The notes beneath the pieces are model-generated. The model worked only from the letters and a program-made list of their open reading frames with translations, was not told where the DNA came from and searched no databases. Positions 1-5,200 of a stretch of 6,420 bases of DNA are shown piece by piece; the first letter of the stretch is position 1; every line of letters starts with the position of its first letter. Both the position numbers and the translations under genes were made by a program. This DNA comes from Treponema sp. (GTDB lineage Bacteria > Spirochaetota > Spirochaetia > Treponematales > Breznakiellaceae), in the NCBI GenBank assembly GCA_031278025.1, contig JAITLF010000319.1:1-6420 (forward strand), given 5' to 3'.

Positions 1-577
1 CTCTGCCCAATCCGTCCAGGCTTTCAAAACTGACCGCCGCCCCTTCTACCATAAAGAGGGGGGCGTTCAGACCCACAGGGTATACCCATCCGCCAAAAAT
101 ACTGTGGAGCGTATTAAGAAATTTACTTCTGCTGCTCAGGGAAACGGCGTGGGTCAGCTCATGGAAAAACAGACTTTCCAGAGTATTGGCAAAACTGGTC
201 CACTCCGGTTCCATTACCGTGTCAAACAGAATGATGCTGGTATAGGGCAGGGACATGGTTAAGCCGTTAAACCGATCGGTATGCGGGGTAATCGCCACCG
301 GAATACGGACGGGATAGTAAATGTTTAAAAGCCCGGTGACACGGTCATACATGGCATCGGCAAAACCTGCCAAAGTTTCGGCTGTCCGAGTGGATTCTTC
401 GGGGTAGATGATATCAAAATGGGCGGTTTTTATTACTTTGAGCGCTGTAAACGGCTTAAAATACTGGGCTTCCAGTGACACTGCGGAAAAAAATAAAAAA
501 AGACAGAACGTAAAAATAACCGGCCTGCCGCGCGGTTTTACACAAGCCGCGGGGTGTATCATCTTCAAACAGTGCAT
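1..577 (-). CDS. Secreted HExxH zinc-metallopeptidase-like protein, N-terminal part (runs off left edge)
   Basis: Translating the minus strand from the ATG at 577 gives 192 codons with no stop, and the gene continues beyond base 1. Residues 1-37 look like a Sec signal peptide: a basic stretch (KPRGR, residues 14-18), a hydrophobic core VIFTFCLFLFFSAVSL, then probable cleavage after LEA before Gln38. The mature part contains HELTH at residues 139-143 (two zinc-binding His and a catalytic Glu). It also has FMVEGAA around Glu178, 35 residues downstream, which is the spacing and context expected for the third zinc ligand of gluzincin / peptidase MA-like proteins. The product is predicted to act outside the cytoplasmic membrane; its substrate is unknown. 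The Shine-Dalgarno is weak (AAGATAA about 10 bases upstream), and an in-frame ATG at 562 is an alternative start. The remainder of the protein is not visible, so additional domains cannot be judged. The gene is transcribed divergently from murA. Confidence 0.8.
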   Translation of the reverse strand, partial: MHCLKMIHPAACVKPRGRPVIFTFCLFLFFSAVSLEAQYFKPFTALKVIKTAHFDIIYPEESTRTAETLAGFADAMYDRVTGLLNIYYPVRIPVAITPHTDRFNGLTMSLPYTSIILFDTVMEPEWTSFANTLESLFFHELTHAVSLSSRSKFLNTLHSIFGGWVYPVGLNAPLFMVEGAAVSFESLDGLGR

Positions 578-698
578 GGTTTTTATCTTAACATAGAAAA
601 AACGGTTAATGAAAGGTGTGCATTTCCCAAAATTTGGCTGGTTCCGGAAAAGTCTTCAACGAGTTGACCTAAACTTTATGACTTTATACAGTTACGGT
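578..698. promoter_or_regulatory. Divergent intergenic region between the peptidase gene and murA
   Basis: This 121-base spacer separates two divergently transcribed genes and must carry promoters for both. It is visibly more AT-rich than murA. I see no convincing promoter for the leftward gene. One candidate for the rightward gene is listed separately. The murA reading frame stays open leftward to an ATG at 609, but the sequence between 609 and 698 does not resemble MurA. Confidence 0.5.
664..690 (+). promoter_or_regulatory. Candidate murA promoter
   Basis: TTGACC (664-669) matches five of six bases of the sigma-70 -35 box. TATACA (685-690) matches four of six bases of the -10 box. The 15-base spacing is shorter than the optimum of 17. 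A transcript would start near 697, almost on the ATG at 699, giving a leaderless or nearly leaderless mRNA. That would fit the absence of any Shine-Dalgarno before 699. This is weak evidence from consensus matching only. Confidence 0.3.
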
Positions 699-1976
699 AT
701 GAACCAGTACTGCATCGAAGGCGGCTACCCCATAGGCGGGACCGTCCGGGCCAGCGGCAACAAGAACGCCGCGCTGCCCTGTATTGCGGCGAGCCTCTTG
801 ACCGGGGAGCCGGTGATACTCCGGAATGTTCCCGATATCGAGGATGTCCAGGTGATGCTGGATGTTTATCGCGCTTTCGGCGGCGAGACGGAAAAACTTG
901 GCCCCAACGCGATCAGGATGAAGTTGGGCGACATCAAGACTTTCGAGGTGCCCGCCGACGCCGCCCGCAAAATACGGGCCTCCATCCTCTTTGCCGGGCC
1001 CCTTCTGGCGCGGACCGGCAGGGCGGTGCTTCCCCCGCCGGGCGGTGACGTAATCGGCCGGCGCCGGCTGGACACGCATTTTTTGGCCCTTACCGAGTTA
1101 GGCGCCCAGGTGGAGATGGACCACAATTACTGCTTTACGGCGCGGTTCTTGTGCGGGGCGGACATCTTTTTGGACGAGGCTTCGGTTACGGCCACGGAAA
1201 ACGCGATAATGGCGGCGGTGCTGGCCAAGGGAGAGACGCTCCTGACCAACGCCGCCAGCGAACCCCATGTGCAGGACCTTTGCCGTATGCTTATCGCCAT
1301 GGGCGCCAAAATTGAGGGCATAGGTTCCAACGTACTCCGTATTCGGGGCGTGAAAAAATTGTCGGGCTGCGAATACGAAATCGGCGCGGATTTTATGGAG
1401 GTAGGTTCTTTCATCGGGCTTGCCGCCGCCGCCAGGGGAGAATTGCAGATACAGGGCATTCTGCCCCGGGATATCCGGCCCGCGAAAATTGCCTTTGGCA
1501 AGCTGGGCATATTCTGGGAACATGACGGTTCAACGCTCTATGTACCGAAGAATCAGTCCCTTAAAGTGAACCACGATCTGGGCGGCATGATCCCCAAAAT
1601 CGATGATGCCCCCTGGCCGGGTTTCCCGCCGGACCTTACCAGCATTATCACGGTGGTGGCCACCCAGGTGGACGGTACGATTCTGGTACACGAAAAAATG
1701 TACGAGTCGCGTATGTTCTTTGTGGACAAGCTTATCGCCATGGGTGCGCGCATCGTGCTGTGCGATCCCCATCGGGCGATTGTTTCCGGTCCCACAAAAC
1801 TTATGGCGTCGGAACTTGTCAGCCCGGATGTGCGCGCCGGTATGGCGATGGTGATCGCCGCCATGTGCGCCGAGGGGTCAAGCGTTATCCGCAATGTGTA
1901 CCAGATCGAGCGGGGCTACGAAAACCTGGTTGCCCGGCTTTCCTCGCTGGGCGCGCGTATCCGGGGCGGGGAATGA
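699..1976 (+). CDS. murA: UDP-N-acetylglucosamine 1-carboxyvinyltransferase (MurA), Cys-to-Asp type
   Basis: MurA transfers enolpyruvate from PEP to UDP-GlcNAc, the first committed step of peptidoglycan synthesis, in the cytoplasm. The protein has 425 residues from the chosen start (E. coli MurA has 419). Family landmarks are present: SGNKNAALP with Lys22/Asn23 near the N-terminus, IRASILFAGPLLARTG before the active-site loop, PGGDVIGRRRLDTHF in the loop, GFPPD with Asp312 (equivalent to E. coli Asp305), and ERGYENL with Arg405 (equivalent to Arg397). The loop residue that is the PEP-reactive Cys115 in E. coli is Asp117 here, which in other bacteria gives an active, fosfomycin-insensitive enzyme. 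The frame is open back to an ATG at 609, with another ATG at 678. I chose 699 because MNQYCIEGGYPIGG aligns with the usual MurA N-terminus; none of the candidates has a good Shine-Dalgarno. It is convergent with purL. Confidence 0.96.
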   Translation: MNQYCIEGGYPIGGTVRASGNKNAALPCIAASLLTGEPVILRNVPDIEDVQVMLDVYRAFGGETEKLGPNAIRMKLGDIKTFEVPADAARKIRASILFAGPLLARTGRAVLPPPGGDVIGRRRLDTHFLALTELGAQVEMDHNYCFTARFLCGADIFLDEASVTATENAIMAAVLAKGETLLTNAASEPHVQDLCRMLIAMGAKIEGIGSNVLRIRGVKKLSGCEYEIGADFMEVGSFIGLAAAARGELQIQGILPRDIRPAKIAFGKLGIFWEHDGSTLYVPKNQSLKVNHDLGGMIPKIDDAPWPGFPPDLTSIITVVATQVDGTILVHEKMYESRMFFVDKLIAMGARIVLCDPHRAIVSGPTKLMASELVSPDVRAGMAMVIAAMCAEGSSVIRNVYQIERGYENLVARLSSLGARIRGGE

Positions 1977-2000
1977 GCCGCGCGGAAGGAGAATCACACC

Positions 2001-2039
2001 ATGAAAGTAATAATCCACCGGCAGAGCCGGTGGCTTTAG
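2001..2039 (+). CDS. Possible 12-codon leader peptide or truncated gene start
   Basis: AAGGAG at 1986-1991 lies 9 bases before an ATG, only 24 bases after the murA stop, so the initiation site looks genuine. The frame reads MKVIIHRQSRWL and then stops at TAG (2037-2039). The second half of the ORF is the left-hand hairpin of the 2015-2060 cluster. Either this is a leader peptide whose translation would open the hairpin, or it is the first codons of a former murA-linked gene interrupted by a palindromic sequence. Its length gives no coding statistics, so this is a low-confidence call. Confidence 0.25.
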   Translation: MKVIIHRQSRWL

Positions 2040-2060
2040 GAAGCCCCTATGAAGGAGGCT
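2015..2060 (+). repeat. Three overlapping hairpins, REP- or attenuator-like
   Basis: Hairpin 1 is CCACCGGC-AGA-GCCGGTGG (2015-2033), a perfect 8-bp stem with a 3-base loop. Hairpin 2 is GGCTT-TAGG-AAGCC (2032-2045) and shares two bases with hairpin 1. Hairpin 3 (2042-2060) pairs AGCC with GGCT and CCT with AGG around a bulged A, and would bury the Shine-Dalgarno AAGGAGG at 2052-2058. Hairpin 2 competes with both neighbours. Hairpin 1 alone resembles REP-type or IS200/IS605-end palindromes. No U-run follows, so it is not a standard terminator. Confidence 0.5.
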
Positions 2061-2110
2061 ATAAATTAAAATTCGGTTCCGTCTGGATTTAACGCACCTT
2101 GTTTCCCAAT

Positions 2111-2136
2111 TATCAAGATCCTCTTGGTTCTTGATA
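2111..2136. repeat. Inverted repeat with two alternative pairings
   Basis: TATCAAGA (2111-2118) is perfectly complementary to TCTTGATA (2129-2136) across a 10-base loop. The inner CAAGA (2114-2118) can instead pair with TCTTG (2122-2126) across TCC. The element is AT-rich and lacks a flanking U-run, so it is a poor terminator. It lies between convergent genes; its function is unknown. Confidence 0.4.
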
Positions 2137-2144
2137 TATACTGC

Positions 2145-2177
2145 CTTGTCCCTTTTGTTAAAGCCAGGGAGGACAAG
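2145..2177. repeat. Inverted repeat CTTGTCC / GGACAAG
   Basis: CTTGTCC (2145-2151) is complementary to GGACAAG (2171-2177), with a 19-base loop. Read from the purL side this could form a hairpin beyond the purL stop codon. No U-tract follows, so a terminator role is only a guess. Confidence 0.3.
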
Positions 2178-2248
2178 AAGATCTCTAAAATCACGCTACG
2201 ACCGAATAGTTACAAAGCGTCTTGATCAGGAACATAAACGCAAGAGTG

Positions 2249-2264
2249 TCCGCAAATTTGCGGA
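2249..2264. repeat. 16-bp perfect palindrome
   Basis: TCCGCAAATTTGCGGA is perfectly self-complementary with no spacer, 30 bases beyond the purL stop codon. Next to it is a second small inverted repeat, TTTTT-CGAG-AAAAA (2269-2282). A spacer-free palindrome of this kind is typical of a dimeric protein-binding site, but no regulated promoter is visible beside it. Confidence 0.4.
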
Positions 2265-2293
2265 TGAATTTTTCGAGAAAAAGGTGGCATTCC

Positions 2294-5200
2294 TCAGGAA
2301 AAGTATCGCACGCCTGCCTCAAAGATACGTTGGTTTTTATTTCCGGGGATGTTGATATGCACGTATTCGCCGCGGCGTTCCGAGTGGGCCATCTTGCCCA
2401 GAATCCGGCCATCCGGGCTGGACATCGCCTCAATCGCGAACTGCGACCCGTTGGGGTTGTCCGGTTCGGTCAGGGCGGGGCGGCCCTGCGGGTCGGCGTA
2501 ACAGCAGGCTATCTGCCCGGCCCGGAACAGCTCCTCCGCTTCCTCCTCCCGGATAACGACGCGGCCTTCGCCGTGGCTTACCGGGATTATATGCAGCGCG
2601 CCGGGTTCCTCCAGGGCAAGCCAGGGGGAAAGATCCGACATGACGCGGGTGCGTACCATCCTGGAAACATGGCGGCCTATGTTGTTGAAGGTAAGGGTGG
2701 GCATACCAGCCGAAGGGGCGCTCTGTATCCGGCCGTAGGGTACCAGTCCAAGTTTGATGAGGGCCTGGAAACCATTGCAGATTCCCAATACAAGTCCGTC
2801 CCGGTTTTCCAGCAGATCCGCCACGGCGTCCGCCACGAGCCGGGACCGGAACACATTGGCGATGAACTTCCCCGAACCGTCCGGTTCGTCCCCGGCGCTG
2901 AACCCGCCGGAAAGGGCGATAATCTGGGACTCCCGTATCGAAGCGGCAAGTTCCGCTGTGGACGCGGCTATATCCTGTGGGCTGCGGTTTCGGAACACCA
3001 GGATCCGTGTCCTTGCCCCGGCTTCCCGGAAGGCCCGCTCCATGTCCCACTCGCAGTTGGTGCCGGGAAACGCCGGAATCGTAACCAGGGGCGCCGCGCC
3101 TGGTTTGAGCCTTGCAATGGGCTTTTGCGTGTCGCGCCGGTATTCGGCATCTATGATCCGGCCTTGCGGCGCGGTTTCCCCGGCGGCGCTTGCCCCGCCG
3201 GAAGTCTGGGGATAAACCTGGGCCAGGGGATACTCGTAAGCCCGGCGCAGCACCGCAAGGTGAGTCTCCGCCGCGGCGTATTCGGGATTTTCACAGGTTT
3301 CCGCGTCCCCGGCCATTTCCCGTACCATGCGGTATACCGGTTCGGCAAGAGTCCGCGCGGCGATCACCGCGCCGGGAACGGCGTTCGTGTTGATTCCCTG
3401 CCCGGCGGCCTTTTCTTCGTCTATCTCTACCAGTACCGAACCCTGGTAGTAATCGTGTTCCGCAAGGGCGCAGATGTCCGCGTATACCTCAAGGCCGGTC
3501 ATGTTCCCGAAGGCCATTAGCGCCAGGGAAGCCGCCGTACCGCCGGGGCCCACCGGATAGGCGGCGCGGACAATTCCCTGCCCGGCAAGGCGGGAGAGGG
3601 TATCCATGTTGCGCCTGAACGCGGCCCACTCGTCCGCGCCCGAAACGGGCTGGGCCAGCAGCAGGACCGTGTTCCCCGCCGCGCCGGACAGGGCGCCCGA
3701 ACGAACACACTTGGCCGGCGTAACCCCTGCGGCAAAGGCTACCAGTGTCGGCGGCACGGCGAGGCTGATCCCCCGGCTTTCGTCGCGGTAAGCGCCGGAC
3801 ATGGAGTCCTTTCCCCCGATGGCCGGGACATCCAGGGCAAGCTGGGCTTCCAGCGCGCCGAGCAGGGCGGCGGCGGGCTTGCCCCAGGATTCCTCCGATT
3901 CGGCGCGTTCAAAGTACTCCTGGAGGGAAAGCCGGGCCTTCCGGGGATCGCCTCCCAGACAGGCAAATTTTGCCAGCGCCTCCCGGATCGCGCCTTTCGC
4001 GCCCAGGTAGGGGTTTAAGGCGGCAAGTTCCGGGTCGTAGCCGAAACTGAGGAGGCTTGCCGTGCGGCAGCGTTTTTCCGGGGCCGGGAGCAGCGCCGCC
4101 ATCCCGCATTCCGCTGTTCCCTGCGTCCTGCCTCCCCAGGGGAACAGTACCGATGAGGCCCCGATGGAACCGTCAAAACGTTCCTGGAGGCCCCGGCGGC
4201 TTCCGCTCCGCAGTGAGGCCAGTTCCCGTTCCAGGTTATCAAGCAGCACCCCCGCGGGAAGCGGCTCCCCGCCACCGGCCTTGCCGTCAGTCCCGCCGCG
4301 AATGCCGCCGTCCGGTACGCAAATCTTCGCCGATGCGCTCCGGCCCGCGCCGTTGGTGTTGAGGAAGGAACGGGCAAGGTCGGCCACGATCTTGCCCCGC
4401 CAGAACATACGGAGCCGCGCCCGTTCCCCACCCGCCGTTACCTTCGCGATAACAACCGCCGTCAGGTTTTCCGCGGCGGCCTCGCGGATAAAATCCTCCG
4501 CGCGGGAAGCGGCAATGACCACCGCCATTCGTTCCTGGGATTCGCTTACGGCAAGCTCGGTCCCGTCAAGGCCCGCGTATTTTTTCGGCACCGCGTCCAG
4601 ATCGATGTCGAGGCCGTCCGCGAGTTCCCCCACAGCCACCGAAACCCCGCCCGCGCCGAAGTCGTTGCAGCGTTTGATAAGCCGGGTTACTTCTCCCTTG
4701 CGGAAAAGCCGCTGGAGTTTCCGTTCCTCTACCGCGTTTCCCTTCTGCACTTCCGCCCCGGATTTTTCCACCGATTCTCCGGTGTGGACCTTCGAGGAAC
4801 CGGTCGCCCCGCCTATCCCGTCCCGGCCGGTCTCGCCCCCGACAAGCAGCACCAGGTCTCCCGGCGCGGGTTCCTCCCGGCGCACCCAGGAAGCGGGAAC
4901 GGCGCCGATCACCGCGCCCAGTTCCATGCGTTTGGCGGTAAAGCCCGGGTGGTAAAATTCCGACACCTGCCCCGTGGCCAGGCCGATTTGGTTCCCGTAG
5001 GAGGCGTACCCCGCCGCGGCCTCCCGGGCGATCTTCACCTGGGGGAGCTTCCCCGGCAGGGTCTCCGCCAGCTTTTGGCGCGGATCGCCGCCGCCGCTTA
5101 CCCGCATAGCCTGATACACAAAGGCCCTGCCCGAAAGCGGGTCCCGGATAGCGCCGCCCAGACAGGTCGCCGCGCCGCCAAAAGGCTCAATTTCCGTGGG

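Larger units (their letters stand above)
1977..2293. other. Convergent murA-purL spacer with hairpins and gene remnants
   Basis: This 317-base region lies between the stop codons of two convergent genes and is more AT-rich than either. No conserved gene is recognisable. It contains two good Shine-Dalgarno sequences pointing rightward (1986-1991 and 2052-2058), a 12-codon ORF, three overlapping hairpins at 2015-2060, and inverted repeats at 2111-2136, 2145-2177 and 2249-2264. No hairpin is followed by a proper U-run on either strand, so I see no canonical intrinsic terminator for either gene. The arrangement suggests a decayed gene or small mobile element downstream of murA, or an uncharacterised regulatory element. 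Confidence 0.6.
2065..2355 (+). pseudogene. Possible start-lost small gene behind a strong Shine-Dalgarno
   Basis: AAGGAGG (2052-2058) is followed after 6 bases by an open frame whose first codon is ATT and which begins (I/M)KIRFRLDLTHLV. It runs 96 codons to TGA at 2355, with a hydrophobic stretch (SSWFLIYTALSLLL) and then a strongly basic segment (KRLDQEHKRKSVRK). The first internal start of a usual type is TTG at 2131. Reasons for doubt: I recognise no family, the last 62 bases run antisense through the end of purL, and ATT initiation is rare (known for E. coli infC). It could be a gene that lost its ATG, or a chance open frame. Confidence 0.15.

Noticed and set aside
408..596. 62-codon plus-strand open frame
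   Set aside because: It is antisense to the signal-peptide region of the minus-strand peptidase gene and has no coding support of its own.
609..698. Thirty-codon N-terminal extension of murA from the ATG at 609
   Set aside because: The extension has no similarity to MurA, no Shine-Dalgarno precedes 609, and the normal MurA N-terminus begins at 699.
2015..2036. Hairpin 1 as the murA intrinsic terminator
   Set aside because: The stem is strong but is followed by CTTTAGG rather than a U-run, and it lies inside an ORF with its own ribosome-binding site.
2191..2433. Minus-strand 80-codon frame across the purL 3' end
   Set aside because: More than half of it is purL in another frame, the tail matches no family I recognise, and purL ends normally at 2294, so no frameshift is implied.
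2222..3520. 432-codon plus-strand open frame antisense to purL
   Set aside because: It lies opposite confirmed purL motifs, including the whole glutaminase domain. Its composition is what reversed GC-rich codons produce, and no known motif appears.
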